DNA from: Patulibacter sp. SYSU D01012
Lineage (GTDB): Bacteria; Actinomycetota; Thermoleophilia; Solirubrobacterales; Solirubrobacteraceae
Direction of reading: 5' to 3'
DNA length: 64,000 bases
Assembly: GCF_017916475.1 (NCBI RefSeq)
Contig: NZ_JAFMTB010000002.1
Coordinates: 682,001 to 746,000 of the forward strand
The translations under genes and the position numbers were made by a program. Within the stretch, counting starts at the first letter, position 1. Each line of letters starts with the position of its first letter. Under the pieces are notes generated by a model. That model was not told the origin of the DNA. It was given only the letters and a program-made list of their open reading frames with translations, and did no database searches. Below are positions 43,838 through 52,774 of the stretch, piece by piece.

Positions 43838-45637
43838 TCAGCCCAGGCGCTGCTCGAGCGACTCGAGCTGCAGGCGGATGGCGGCCGGCAGGCGGTCGCC
43901 GAACTGCTCGAGGTGCGTGCGGATCTGCGGCAGCTCGGCCTTCACGGCCTCGGGGTCGACGGCGAGGACGTGCTCCAGGTCCTCGCGCGGCAGGTCCAGG
44001 CCCTCGGTGTTCAGGTCGTCCGCCGTCGGCACCAGGCCGATCGGCGTCTCGACGACCTCGCCCTCGCCGTCGCAGCGGCGGAAGATCCACTCCAGCACGC
44101 GGCTGTTCTCGCCGAACCCGGGCCACAGGAAGTGGCCGTCGTCGTCCTTGCGGAACCAGTTGACGTAGAAGATCTTCGGCAGCTTCGCCCCGGGCGTCTG
44201 GCCGATCTCGAGCCAGTGCCCCATGTAGTCGCCCATGTTGTAGCCGGCGAACGGCAGCTGCGCGTAGGGGTCGAAGCGCAGCTTCCCGACCTGGCCGAAC
44301 GCGGCGGCGGTCTGCTCGCTGGACATCGTCGCGCCGAGGAAGACGCCGTGCTCCCACGACGTCGCCTCGCGGACGAGCGGCAGCACCGTCGCGCGACGGC
44401 CGCCGAAGAGGATCGCGTCGACGGGGACGCCCGCCGGGTCCTCCCAGTTGGGGGCGATCGACGGCGCCTGCTCCGCCGGGACCGTGAAGCGCGAGTTCGG
44501 GTGCGCCGCCGGGTGATCGGACTCCGGCGTCCAGTCCTCGCCGTGCCAGTCGATCAGGTGCGCCGGCGGCTCCTTCGTCAGGCCCTCCCACCACACGTCG
44601 CCGTCGTCCGTCAGCGCGGTGTTGGTGAAGATCGTGTTCTCGCGGATGGCCGCGATCGCGTTCGGGTTGGTGTCCGGCCCGGTGCCCGGGGCGACGCCGA
44701 AGAAGCCGGCCTCGGGGTTGATCGCGTACAGCCGGCCGTCCTCGCCGAACTTCATCCAGGCGATGTCGTCGCCGACGGTCTCGACGGTCCAGCCCGGCAG
44801 GGTCGGGACGAGCATCGCCAGGTTCGTCTTGCCGCACGCGGACGGGAACGCCGCCGTCACGTACTTGACCTCGCCCTGCGGCGACGTGAGCTTGAGGATG
44901 AGCATGTGCTCGGCCATCCAGCCCTCGTCGCGCGCCATCACGGTCGCGATGCGCAGCGCCAGGCACTTCTTGCCCAGCAGCGCGTTGCCGCCGTAGCCCG
45001 AGCCGTACGACCAGATCTCGCGCGTCTCGGGGTAGTGGACGATGTACTTCGTCTCCGCGTTCGTCGGCCACGGCTGGTCCGCCTCGCCCTCGGCGAGCGG
45101 GGCGCCGATGGAGTGCACGCACGGCACGAAGTCGCCGTCGGGGCCGAGGACGTCGAGGGCGCCCTTGCCCATGCGGGTCATGATCCGCATGGAGACGACG
45201 ACGTACGGCGAGTCCGTCACCTGGACGCCGATCTGGCTCTTGTCGGAGCCGAGCGGGCCCATCGAGAAGGGGACGACGTACATCGTGCGGCCGGTCATCG
45301 AGCCGCGGAAGAGCGGCTCGAGCTCGGCGCGCAGCTCGGCCGGCGGCCGCCAGTTGTTGTTCGGGCCGGCGTCCTCCTCGCGCTCGCACGCGATGAAGGT
45401 GCGGTCCTCGACGCGCGCGACGTCGGACGGGTCGGACCACGCCAGGTAGCTGTTCGGGCGCTTCGCGTCCGACAGACGGCGGAACGTGCCCGCGTCCACC
45501 AGCTCTTGACAGAGCCGGTCGTACTCCTCCGCCGACCCGTCGCACCAGGCGACCTGGTCCGGCTGCGTCAGCTGGGCGATCTCGTCCACCCAGGCGGTGA
45601 GCTTGCGGTTCTCGGTCAGCACGGTTGTGTCAGGCAC
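43838..45637 (-). CDS. pckG: GTP-dependent PEP carboxykinase
   Basis: Interconverts oxaloacetate and phosphoenolpyruvate with GTP, the entry to gluconeogenesis. The protein has 599 residues. Features: [15 protein letters not shown], the P-loop [59 protein letters not shown], and [16 protein letters not shown]. Full length for the GTP class. GTG start with a strong GGAGGA site five bases upstream, so this is one of the few leadered genes. The 218 bases before it include AT-rich patches (45,755-45,785), a probable control region. Confidence 0.97.
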   Translation of the reverse strand: MPDTTVLTENRKLTAWVDEIAQLTQPDQVAWCDGSAEEYDRLCQELVDAGTFRRLSDAKRPNSYLAWSDPSDVARVEDRTFIACEREEDAGPNNNWRPPAELRAELEPLFRGSMTGRTMYVVPFSMGPLGSDKSQIGVQVTDSPYVVVSMRIMTRMGKGALDVLGPDGDFVPCVHSIGAPLAEGEADQPWPTNAETKYIVHYPETREIWSYGSGYGGNALLGKKCLALRIATVMARDEGWMAEHMLILKLTSPQGEVKYVTAAFPSACGKTNLAMLVPTLPGWTVETVGDDIAWMKFGEDGRLYAINPEAGFFGVAPGTGPDTNPNAIAAIRENTIFTNTALTDDGDVWWEGLTKEPPAHLIDWHGEDWTPESDHPAAHPNSRFTVPAEQAPSIAPNWEDPAGVPVDAILFGGRRATVLPLVREATSWEHGVFLGATMSSEQTAAAFGQVGKLRFDPYAQLPFAGYNMGDYMGHWLEIGQTPGAKLPKIFYVNWFRKDDDGHFLWPGFGENSRVLEWIFRRCDGEGEVVETPIGLVPTADDLNTEGLDLPREDLEHVLAVDPEAVKAELPQIRTHLEQFGDRLPAAIRLQLESLEQRLG

Positions 45638-45843
45638 GGGGTCCTCCGGGTGCGGGAATTCGGGGGATTCAAGCGGAAGCGCCGGTTGTCCGCATCCCGG
45701 CATACAGGTTCTGCGCCACTGCCCGCCCCCCGGGCCTCCGCAAACCCACCAAGACCAATCATGCTCGAACAAAAAGCGCCATGTACGCCGGCGTTTCCGG
45801 AGCGGTGCGCGGCCTGTCCAGCGGTCGCCGGGCGCCAGGCTGC

Positions 45844-45849
45844 GACGAT
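45844..45849 (+). promoter_or_regulatory. -10 element GACGAT (leaderless)
   Basis: GACGAT, 6 bases before the GTG at 45856. Same hexamer and spacing at the next two genes. Confidence 0.5.
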
Positions 45850-45855
45850 GGACGC

Positions 45856-46539
45856 GTGCCGCCCCGGCGTGCCCCCGACGCTCTGATCGAAACCGTGCTC
45901 GTCGAGGACGGACGGATCCGCCTGCTCGACCGCCATCTGCTGCGCCTGCGGCGGTCCGGGGCGACCGGCGCGCAGGTCAGCGGCGTGCGGGCGCTCGCCG
46001 AGACGTGGCGGCGAACGGCCCGCGAGCCGACCGTCGTCCGCTTCGAGGTGCGCCCCGGCGGGGCCGTCCGGAGCATTCCGCGCGCCCCGGCCGGCGCGGC
46101 GCCGCAGCGCCTGGCCACGGTCGCCGGCTACGACCCGGACGACGCGGACCGGGAGCGCAAGCGGGCGGACCGGACGTGGGCGCTGGCGGCCGAGGCGGCC
46201 GCGGTCGCGGCCGGCGCCGACGCACCGCTGCTCGTCGCCCCCGACGGGCGGGCCGGCGAGACGTCGCGCGCCAACCTCTTCGTCGTCGCCGCGGACGGGT
46301 CGCTGCGCACCCCGCCGGCGCAGGGTCTGCTGCCTGGCGTCACCCGCGGATGGGTGCTCGACGTCGAGCCGGGGGCCGCCGAGGCGCCGGTGACCCGCGA
46401 GGACCTGGCCGGCGCCCGGGCCGCGTTCCTGACGACCGCGGGCCGCGGGATCGTTCCGGTCGCGGCGATCGACGGGCGGCCGCTCGGCGACGACCCGCGC
46501 ATCGCGGCGCTCGCGGCCCGCTGGCGCGCGCTGCGCTGA
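45856..46539 (+). CDS. Class IV aminotransferase (PabC-like)
   Basis: PLP enzyme of the aminodeoxychorismate lyase/branched-chain aminotransferase fold. The protein has 227 residues, a compact form. Seen: [38 protein letters not shown] (with the PLP lysine candidate KRADR), [15 protein letters not shown] and the [18 protein letters not shown] block. Either 4-amino-4-deoxychorismate lyase for folate or another transaminase; no pabA/B is nearby. GTG start fixed by GACGAT six bases upstream. Confidence 0.85.
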   Translation: MPPRRAPDALIETVLVEDGRIRLLDRHLLRLRRSGATGAQVSGVRALAETWRRTAREPTVVRFEVRPGGAVRSIPRAPAGAAPQRLATVAGYDPDDADRERKRADRTWALAAEAAAVAAGADAPLLVAPDGRAGETSRANLFVVAADGSLRTPPAQGLLPGVTRGWVLDVEPGAAEAPVTREDLAGARAAFLTTAGRGIVPVAAIDGRPLGDDPRIAALAARWRALR

Positions 46540-46553
46540 GCCGGCCGCCGGCC

Positions 46554-46847
46554 CTAGTCCAGGTGCTCGCCCGGCGGCAGCGGCAGCCGGGCCGCGGCCA
46601 GGTCGACGCGGTCGCCGCGCAGCGGCACCCCCTCGGCCCGCAAGCGCGCGAGCTGCCGCTCGCCCTTCGGCACGCTGCCGTCGGCGCGGACGACGCGCTG
46701 CCAGGGGACGTCCTCGTCCGTCGTCGCGAGGACGCGCCCGACCAGCCGCGGCGCCCCGGGGTCCAGGTCGCCGTACGTGCGCACGTGCCCCTCCGGGATG
46801 GCGCGGACCCCGGCGAGGATGCGGGCGGCTCGGGCGTCGTCGGCCAC
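46554..46847 (-). CDS. Alkyltransferase-like protein (ATL)
   Basis: Recognises O6-alkylguanine damage and flags it for nucleotide excision repair without repairing it itself. The protein has 97 residues and covers only the MGMT DNA-binding domain. The active-site cysteine of MGMT (PCHRV) is replaced by tryptophan: VPWQRVVRADGSVPKG, which defines the ATL group. Also VRAIPEGHVRTYGDL. Start GTG six bases from a GACGAT -10. Divergent from lepB. Confidence 0.9.
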   Translation of the reverse strand: MADDARAARILAGVRAIPEGHVRTYGDLDPGAPRLVGRVLATTDEDVPWQRVVRADGSVPKGERQLARLRAEGVPLRGDRVDLAAARLPLPPGEHLD

Positions 46848-46853
46848 GGGACC

Positions 46854-46859
46854 ATCGTC
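46854..46859 (-). promoter_or_regulatory. -10 element GACGAT (leaderless)
   Basis: Minus-strand GACGAT, 6 bases before the GTG at 46847. Confidence 0.5.
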
Positions 46860-46898
46860 GCCCGTCGGCCGGACGGCTCGACGCGCGCGGGGCTCTGC

Positions 46899-46904
46899 GA
46901 CGAT
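46899..46904 (+). promoter_or_regulatory. -10 element GACGAT before lepB
   Basis: GACGAT, 6 bases before the GTG at 46911; mirror image of the atl promoter 40 bases away. Confidence 0.5.
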
Positions 46905-46910
46905 CCAGGG

Positions 46911-47531
46911 GTGCGCGCGACGATGAACCGGTGGCGGCGGAACTCCATCGTCTCGACGGTGCTGATGGTCGCCGTGGTGCTGGGCCTGGTCTTCGCCGTG
47001 CAGGCGCTGGCGGTCAAGCCCTACCTGATCCCCAGCGAGTCGATGCTGCCGACGCTGCAGGTGCACCAGCGCGTCGTCGTCGAGCGGGTCAGCCACCACC
47101 TGGGCGGGACGCCCGCCGTCGGCGACATCATCGTCTTCCACCCCGCCGCCGGTGCCGACGCCGAGACGTGCGCGTCCCGCGACCAGGGGCCGGGAACGCC
47201 GACGCCGTGCGCCGTCCCCGACGGCCGCCCGAGCGGCGAGACGTTCATCAAGCGCGTCGTGGGCGTCCCCGGCGACCGCCTGCGGATCGAGGGCGGGCAC
47301 GTCGTCCGCAACGGGCGGCGGGCCGCCGAGCCGTTCACCCTGCCGTGCGGCGACGGCAGCGACTGCACGTTCCCCCGCGCGATCACGGTGCCGCCGGGCA
47401 CGGTCTACGTCATGGGCGACAACCGCGGCGACTCCGAGGACAGCCGCTACTGGGGTCCCGTCCGCACGGACTGGATCATCGGTCGCGCCGTCGGCAGCTA
47501 CTGGCCGCCGAAGCGCGTCGGCGGCCTGTAG
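46911..47531 (+). CDS. lepB: Signal peptidase I
   Basis: Cuts signal peptides from exported proteins at the outer face of the membrane. The protein has 206 residues: one N-terminal membrane helix (about 12-34), catalytic serine in LIPSESMLPTLQ, VGDIIVFHP, catalytic lysine in FIKRVVGVPGDRLRIEGG, and GDNRGDSEDSRYWGPV. An insert with three cysteines (TCASRDQGPGTPTPC, PCGDGSDC) is uncommon and may form disulfides. GTG start at 46911; an ATG four codons in is an alternative. Confidence 0.95.
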   Translation: MRATMNRWRRNSIVSTVLMVAVVLGLVFAVQALAVKPYLIPSESMLPTLQVHQRVVVERVSHHLGGTPAVGDIIVFHPAAGADAETCASRDQGPGTPTPCAVPDGRPSGETFIKRVVGVPGDRLRIEGGHVVRNGRRAAEPFTLPCGDGSDCTFPRAITVPPGTVYVMGDNRGDSEDSRYWGPVRTDWIIGRAVGSYWPPKRVGGL

Positions 47532-47584
47532 GCGCCGCGGCGGCCGACCCGCTGCTCCCGCACCCCGCCCGCTGCGGGGCGCGA

Positions 47585-47609
47585 GGCGCGCGGCGAAGCG
47601 CCGCGCGCC
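47585..47609. terminator. Hairpin between lepB and maoC
   Basis: Perfect 11-bp stem GGCGCGCGGCG / CGCCGCGCGCC with loop AAG between convergent genes. Confidence 0.65.
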
Positions 47610-47617
47610 GTCCGGCC

Positions 47618-48145
47618 TCAGGCCCCGGGGTGCTTCTTCGGGACGAGGACGCGGCGCTTGAACTCCGCGACGAGCACGCCGTCCTGGTTGTGCACGCGCG
47701 TGTGGACGATGACGACGCCGCGGTCGGGCTTGCTCTTCGAGGCACGCTTCTCGAGCACCTCGGTCTCGACGAACAGCGTGTCGCCGTGGAAGACCGGGTT
47801 CGGGTGCGAGAGCTCGTCCGTGGCGAGGTTGGCGATCGCCAGGCCCGAGATGTCGGACACCGAGATGCCGAGCGCGAGCGAGTAGACGTACGGGCCGACG
47901 ACGACGTTCTTGCCCTGCTGCGAGCGCTTCGCGTAGACGTCGTTGATGTGCAGCGGATGGTGGTTCATCGTCAGGAGGCAGAAGAGGTGGTCGTCCCCCT
48001 CCGTGACGGTCTTCGCGGGCCAGTGCTTGTAGACCGCGCCCTCCTCGAACTCCTCGAAGTAGCGGCCGTACTGGTGGGCGCCGCTCGCGTGACGGACCTC
48101 GGGGAGGTCGTCCTTGCCGGGGGTGAAGGTGGCGTCGTCGGACAT
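47618..48145 (-). CDS. MaoC-family acyl-CoA hydratase
   Basis: Hot-dog-fold hydratase acting on CoA thioesters. The protein has 175 residues. Core: GRYFEEFEEGAVYKHWPAKTVTEGDDHLFCLLTMNHHPLHINDVYAKRSQQG, where NHHPLH is the hydratase signature, then GPYVYSLALGISVSDISG and FHGDTLFVETEVLEKRASKS. This branch includes mesaconyl-CoA hydratases, which would fit the two malyl-CoA-lyase-like genes nearby (inference). ATG at 48145 with AGGAAG eight bases upstream. Confidence 0.88.
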   Translation of the reverse strand: MSDDATFTPGKDDLPEVRHASGAHQYGRYFEEFEEGAVYKHWPAKTVTEGDDHLFCLLTMNHHPLHINDVYAKRSQQGKNVVVGPYVYSLALGISVSDISGLAIANLATDELSHPNPVFHGDTLFVETEVLEKRASKSKPDRGVVIVHTRVHNQDGVLVAEFKRRVLVPKKHPGA

Positions 48146-48223
48146 CTGCTTCCTACTCTCGGTCGGTTGCCGGGGTACGCGGACGCCGGAGTCTGTCGCA
48201 CCCGCGCCGCGGACGAGGTTTTG

Positions 48224-48244
48224 GCAAGTGATAAAATCGTTTGC
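48224..48244 (+). promoter_or_regulatory. Possible metal-regulator operator over mntH -10
   Basis: Imperfect 21-bp inverted repeat, GCAA-NN-GAT-NNN-ATC-NN-TTGC, covering an extended -10 (TGATAAAAT, hexamer 48232-48237) that ends 8 bases before the mntH ATG. The AT-rich dyad in GC-rich DNA resembles Fur/MntR-family sites in style; the regulator cannot be named. Confidence 0.6.
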
Positions 48245-48245
48245 G

Positions 48246-49538
48246 ATGACGACGACTTCTCCGGTGGACACGCGGGACCGTCCAGCGGAGCACGTGGCGA
48301 GCGAGCTCGGGGCGCTGCGCGCGAAGGGCCGGCTGCGCGGGCGGGCGGCCCTCCTCGGGCCGGCCTTCGTGGCCGCCGTGGCCTACGTCGACCCGGGGAA
48401 CTTCGCGACGAACATCGAGTCGGGCGCACGCTTCGGCTACCTGCTCGTGTGGGTCGTCGTCATGTCGAGCCTGATGGCGATGCTCGTGCAGTACCTGTCC
48501 GCCAAGACGGGGCTGGCGACGGGCCAGAACCTGCCCGAGATCGCCCGCGGCCGCTTCGGCCGGCGCACCCGCACGTTCCTCTGGTTCCAGGCCGAGATCG
48601 TCGCGATCGCCACCGACCTGGCCGAGTTCGTCGGCGCGGCGATCGGGCTCAACCTGCTCTTCGGCATCCCGCTCTTCCCCGCCGGCCTGATCACGGCGGT
48701 CGTCGCCTTCGGCGTCCTCGCGCTCGAGCAGCGCGGCTACCGGCGCTTCGAGCTCGCGATCGCCGGCCTGCTGGGGATCGTGGCCCTCGGGTTCCTCTAC
48801 GACCTGATCGCCGTCGGCCACCAGGACCCGGGCGGGATCGCCGGCGGCCTCGTGCCCGGCCTCGACGGGTCCGCGTCGATCCTGCTCGTGGTCGGGATCA
48901 TCGGCGCGACGGTGATGCCGCACGTCGTCTACCTGCACTCCGCGCTGACGCAGCGGCGGGTGACGCCGCGCGACGAGGGCGAGCGCCGCGTGCTGCTGCG
49001 CTGGCTGCGGATCGACGTCGGACTGGGCCTGGGCGTCGCGGGCCTGATCAACCTGTCGATGATGCTCGTGGCCGCGGCGCTCTTCCACCGCATCGGCGCG
49101 ACGGACGTCGACTCGATCGAGGCGGCGCACAAGGGCCTGGGCACCTACGTCGGCGGCGGGGCGGCGCTGGCCTTCGCCGTCGCGCTGCTCGCGTCGGGGC
49201 TCTCGTCGTCGAGCGTCGGCACCTACGCCGGGCAGATCGTCATGCAGGGCTTCATGGCCTGGCGGATCCCGCTCTTCCTGCGCCGGGCGGTGACGATGGC
49301 GCCGGCGCTCGTGGTCCTGGCGCTCGGCCTGCCGACGACGGACACGCTCGTCGTCTCGCAGGTCGTCCTCTCCTTCGGCATCCCGTTCGCGCTGATCCCG
49401 CTCATCCTCGTGACGAGCGACCGGCGCGTGATGGGCGCGATGGTCAACCGCCGCCGCACGACGGTGGCCGCGAGCGTCATCGCCGCGATCATCATCGCGC
49501 TCAACGTCTACCTGATCGTCGACACGGTCCTGGGCTGA
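48246..49538 (+). CDS. mntH: NRAMP-type manganese/divalent metal transporter
   Basis: Proton-coupled uptake of Mn(II) and similar metals. The protein has 430 residues and about 11 membrane helices. Metal-binding DPGN at 49-52 (AYVDPGNFATNIESG) and the helix-6 MPHVVYLHSAL motif are intact. Full length. Leaderless mRNA from a TAAAAT -10 within a dyad that suggests metal control. Divergent from maoC. Confidence 0.95.
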   Translation: MTTTSPVDTRDRPAEHVASELGALRAKGRLRGRAALLGPAFVAAVAYVDPGNFATNIESGARFGYLLVWVVVMSSLMAMLVQYLSAKTGLATGQNLPEIARGRFGRRTRTFLWFQAEIVAIATDLAEFVGAAIGLNLLFGIPLFPAGLITAVVAFGVLALEQRGYRRFELAIAGLLGIVALGFLYDLIAVGHQDPGGIAGGLVPGLDGSASILLVVGIIGATVMPHVVYLHSALTQRRVTPRDEGERRVLLRWLRIDVGLGLGVAGLINLSMMLVAAALFHRIGATDVDSIEAAHKGLGTYVGGGAALAFAVALLASGLSSSSVGTYAGQIVMQGFMAWRIPLFLRRAVTMAPALVVLALGLPTTDTLVVSQVVLSFGIPFALIPLILVTSDRRVMGAMVNRRRTTVAASVIAAIIIALNVYLIVDTVLG

Positions 49539-49690
49539 GGCGGGCGGCGCGCGCCGTCTGCCCCCAGCCGGGGCGCGGGCCGACCGAGCGGGTCGAGCGG
49601 CTCGAGCGGGCCGAGCGCGCCGGGGCGGCGCGGCCGCGCCGAGCGCCCGGACGCCGTCGACCGGCGCGCGGCCGGTCGGGGGACCGTGAG

Positions 49691-49696
49691 TAGGAT
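49691..49696 (+). promoter_or_regulatory. -10 element TAGGAT (leaderless)
   Basis: TAGGAT, 8 bases before the ATG at 49705. Confidence 0.65.
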
Positions 49697-49704
49697 CGCC
49701 CTCC

Positions 49705-50757
49705 ATGCGCAACCCCCGTGACTTCTTCAAGCCGCTCGCCGTCGGCGCGCCGGAGCCGGTCCGCGAGATCCCGGTCCCGCCCTCGCGGATGATCCACTTC
49801 TTCGACCCGAGCAACGAGAAGATGCGGGCGAAGCTGCCCGCCATCGCGGCGAAGGCCGACATCGTGCTCGGCAACCTCGAGGACGCCGTCTCGATCGACA
49901 ACAAGGAGGCCGCGCGGCAGGGCCTCGTCGAGGTCGGCAAGACGGCCGACCTGGGCGGCACGCCGCTCTGGACGCGCGTGAACTCGCTCGAGTCGCCGTG
50001 GGTCCTCGACGACCTGACGACGCTCGTGACCGAGATCGGCGACGTGCTCGACGTCATCATGATCCCGAAGGTCGAGGGCGCGCAGGACATCCACTACGTC
50101 GACCGCCTCGTCGCCCAGCTCGAGGCGAAGGCGGGGGTCAAGCGCCCGATCCTGCTGCACGCGATCCTCGAGACCGCGTCGGGCATGGCGAACGTCGAGG
50201 AGATCGCCGCCGCGTCGCCGCGCATGCAGGGCATCTCGCTCGGGCCGGCCGACCTGGCCGCCTCGCGCCGCATGAAGACGACCCGCGTCGGGGGCGGTCA
50301 CCCCGGCTACGTCTCGATCAGCGACCCGACGAGCGCCGACGACCTCGAGGCCGGCCGCGTCCGCGCCCAGCAGGACCCCTGGCACTACACCGTCGCCCGC
50401 ATGGTCGACGCGTGCGTGTCGAACGGCATCCTGCCGTTCTACGGCCCCTTCGGCGACATCAAGGACGTCGTGGCGTGCGAGGCGCAGTTCCGCGCCGCGT
50501 TCATCCTCGGCTGCGTCGGCACGTGGTCGCTGCACCCCGTGCAGATCGACATCGCGAAGAAGGTGTTCTCCCCCGACCCGGACGAGGTCGCCTTCGCGAA
50601 GAAGATCATCGAGGCGATCCCCGACGGCAAGGGCGTCCACATGATCGACGGCAAGATGCAGGACGACGCCTCGTGGAAGCAGGCCAAGGTCCTCGTCGAG
50701 CTCGCCGAGCAGCTGGCCGAGAACGACGACGAGCTGAAGGCGGCGTACGGCTTCTAG
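49705..50757 (+). CDS. CitE-like CoA-ester lyase (malyl-CoA lyase type), copy 1
   Basis: HpcH/HpaI-citrate lyase beta family, which splits or forms malyl-CoA-type thioesters with Mg. The protein has 350 residues. Seen: [39 protein letters not shown] (Glu/Asp metal region), [11 protein letters not shown] (Arg), [57 protein letters not shown] and [20 protein letters not shown]. Longer than typical CitE (about 290), like malyl-CoA/methylmalyl-CoA lyases. Exact substrate not decidable. Leaderless start. Confidence 0.88.
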   Translation: MRNPRDFFKPLAVGAPEPVREIPVPPSRMIHFFDPSNEKMRAKLPAIAAKADIVLGNLEDAVSIDNKEAARQGLVEVGKTADLGGTPLWTRVNSLESPWVLDDLTTLVTEIGDVLDVIMIPKVEGAQDIHYVDRLVAQLEAKAGVKRPILLHAILETASGMANVEEIAAASPRMQGISLGPADLAASRRMKTTRVGGGHPGYVSISDPTSADDLEAGRVRAQQDPWHYTVARMVDACVSNGILPFYGPFGDIKDVVACEAQFRAAFILGCVGTWSLHPVQIDIAKKVFSPDPDEVAFAKKIIEAIPDGKGVHMIDGKMQDDASWKQAKVLVELAEQLAENDDELKAAYGF

Positions 50758-50827
50758 CCCTCCCGGCACCCGCGGCGGTCGCGGCGGGTGCGTACGGGTC
50801 TCCGTCCGCGAAGCGCCCCCGGGCTCC

Positions 50828-50833
50828 TAGACT
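50828..50833 (+). promoter_or_regulatory. -10 element TAGACT (leaderless)
   Basis: TAGACT, 8 bases before the GTG at 50842. Confidence 0.55.
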
Positions 50834-50841
50834 CGCCGCCG

Positions 50842-51507
50842 GTGAGCGGCGAGCGGGACGCATTCGGACGGACGACCGGCGCGGGCGCGTCGCCCCCGGC
50901 GGCGGCGCCCGCCCCGCGGCGGGCCGCGTCGTCCCCGCCGGGGCAGGCGTTCCGCGTCCTGCTGCTGCTCGTCCTGCTGCTCGCGGCCGGCGCCGCGGTG
51001 TGGGGCACGATGCGCGCCGCGGCCGACTGGGCCGACCGCGACCAGAACGCGATCGAGTTCGCGCTCGACCGCGATCCGCTGGGGCCCCAGTCGCTCCTGC
51101 GCACCGACCCGCTGCGCCGCGCGCTCGACCGGGTCCAGGCGCGGCTGCGCCGTGGCGACCGGGTCGCGTACCTGACGATCTCGCCCGAGCAGCTGACGGC
51201 CACCGTGGCCGACGCGCGCGACCAGCGCCGGTGGGTGACCGCGCAGGCGTCCGGCCGCGTGCGCGAGACCGACCTGGAGACCACGGAGGAGGCGCCCGGC
51301 TTCGCGCTGGACCGGCTCGACGTGGCGCCGATGACCCGCGCCGTCGCCGCGCGGATGCGGGCCCTGGCGCCCTACGCCCGCGAGCCCACGGCGTCGGTCG
51401 CCACCGACACGGAGACCGGCGCGGTCGAGGGCTGGACGATCTCCGTCCACGGCGTCCGGAAGCGCGACGAGCTGCTGACGATCGACCGGAAGGGGCGCGT
51501 GCGATGA
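50842..51507 (+). CDS. Single-span membrane protein, unknown function
   Basis: The protein has 221 residues. A 33-residue disordered N terminus is followed by one membrane helix (about 34-55, FRVLLLLVLLLAAGAAVWGTM) and an external domain with repeated polar segments (YLTISPEQLTATVADARDQRRWVTAQASG, SVATDTETGAVEGWTISVHG). I do not recognise a family. Coupled to the next gene (ATGA overlap), so the two products may work together. Confidence 0.7.
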   Translation: MSGERDAFGRTTGAGASPPAAAPAPRRAASSPPGQAFRVLLLLVLLLAAGAAVWGTMRAAADWADRDQNAIEFALDRDPLGPQSLLRTDPLRRALDRVQARLRRGDRVAYLTISPEQLTATVADARDQRRWVTAQASGRVRETDLETTEEAPGFALDRLDVAPMTRAVAARMRALAPYAREPTASVATDTETGAVEGWTISVHGVRKRDELLTIDRKGRVR

Positions 51508-52310
51508 GCCGGATCCCGATGCCCGTGCGCGTCCTCGTGGGGATGGCGCTGCTCGTCCTGGCCGCGTGCCTGTGCGCCTGGGGCGCCTTCCAGTTCTCCC
51601 GCGGGCCCAGCCAGTGCGGCGGCTACGGCCCGGCGTGCCCACCCGGCCTGGCGAGCGGCGCGATCGGCTCGGCGCTGGCGCTGTTCGCGCTCGCGCCCGC
51701 CGGCGTGGCGCTGTGCGCCCCGCGCGTCCAGGGGGCGCCCCAGGCGGCAGCGGGTCTGTGCCTGACCGCGGCCGCCGCCGGCCTCTACGTCGCGCGCTTC
51801 GTCGCCCTGCCGGTGCGCGAGGCGACGGTGCCGACCTACGTCATCGCGGGCGTCCTCGGTGTCTTCGGCGTGCTCTTCCTGATCGCCGCGTTCCGCGTGC
51901 CGCCCGACGAGGCGGAGCGCGTGGCGGCCTTCCGGGCCGCCGCCGCGGGCGCGCCCGACGACGGCCCGCCCGCGCGGGGCCGCGAGGAGACGACGCGGTC
52001 GAGCACGGTGACGCGGGCCGGCGGGACGACGCGGTCGAGCACGACCGTGCGGTCGAGCACGACGGTGCGGGTCGACGGAACGACGCGCGCCGGCGGGAGC
52101 GCCGCGGCGGCCGAGCGCGCGCCGATGGGCCAGGTGCACGACCTGCTCGTCCACGGCCTCGCCAGCGGCGCGCTCGCCCGCGACGCCGGCACCCCCGCCG
52201 GCACCGCGGCCCAGGTCCAGCAGCTGCTGGACCTGCACGCCCGCGGCGTCCTCGGCGACGCCGAGCTGCGGGCCGCGCTGGCCGCGCTGCGGGCCGCCTC
52301 CGGCGACTGA
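51504..52310 (+). CDS. Four-helix membrane protein with SHOCT domain
   Basis: The protein has 268 residues. Four membrane helices (about 8-30, 48-70, 78-98, 112-132) lead to a cytoplasmic tail with a Thr/Arg/Ser-rich repeat stretch (units like TTRSST, VRSSTTV, about 162-195), and end in a SHOCT domain (about 233-262, VQQLLDLHARGVLGDAELRAALAAL). SHOCT is a short protein-interaction module of unclear role. Forms an operon with the single-span gene. The repeat stretch is odd and could be phosphorylated. Confidence 0.72.
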   Translation: MSRIPMPVRVLVGMALLVLAACLCAWGAFQFSRGPSQCGGYGPACPPGLASGAIGSALALFALAPAGVALCAPRVQGAPQAAAGLCLTAAAAGLYVARFVALPVREATVPTYVIAGVLGVFGVLFLIAAFRVPPDEAERVAAFRAAAAGAPDDGPPARGREETTRSSTVTRAGGTTRSSTTVRSSTTVRVDGTTRAGGSAAAAERAPMGQVHDLLVHGLASGALARDAGTPAGTAAQVQQLLDLHARGVLGDAELRAALAALRAASGD

Positions 52311-52446
52311 GCCCGGCGACGGCGCGGCGGGGCCGCCGGGGCACGGGCCCCGGGGCACCGGCCCCGCCGCCCGGGAACGCACGGCCCTGGACGCGGCGGT
52401 GCGCGTCGGCGCGCCGCGCGCGGGGCGGATCGCCCCCGGAGCAGCG

Positions 52447-52551
52447 CACGGGGACGATCCGCGTCGGCCCTCGGCAGGCGGGGTCGATCGGCGTCGGCAT
52501 GCGACGCGGATCGACCCCACCGCGAACCCGCCGACGCGGATCGACCCCACC
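52447..52551 (+). repeat. 105-bp direct repeat, copy A
   Basis: Matches copy B at 52670-52774 with three mismatches over 105 bases; offset 223 bases. Begins CACGGGGACGATCCGCGTCG. Confidence 0.9.
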
Positions 52552-52562
52552 GCGAACCCGCC
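52503..52562 (+). repeat. 30-bp tandem repeat, two full copies
   Basis: Units begin GACGCGGATCGACCCCACCG and end CGAACCCGCC, at 52503 and 52533; a third start at 52563 continues into different sequence. The same 30-bp step recurs at 52726-52756. Confidence 0.9.
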
Positions 52563-52669
52563 GACGCGGATCGACCCCACCCGGGCCATACGGACGCTCC
52601 CCGCCCCGCGCGGGCGCCGCGGACCGGCCTCGGCCCCGCCAAGGACGCGGATCGGCCTCCGAACCGGCT

Positions 52670-52774
52670 CACGGGGACGATCCGCGTCGGCCCTCGGCAG
52701 GCGGGGTCGATCGGCGTCGACATGCGACGCGGATCGACCGCACGGCGAACCCGCCGACGCGGATCGACCCCACC
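52670..52774 (+). repeat. 105-bp direct repeat, copy B
   Basis: Partner of 52447-52551 with three base changes. Its end overlaps the first 55-bp unit, so the two duplications are nested. Confidence 0.9.
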
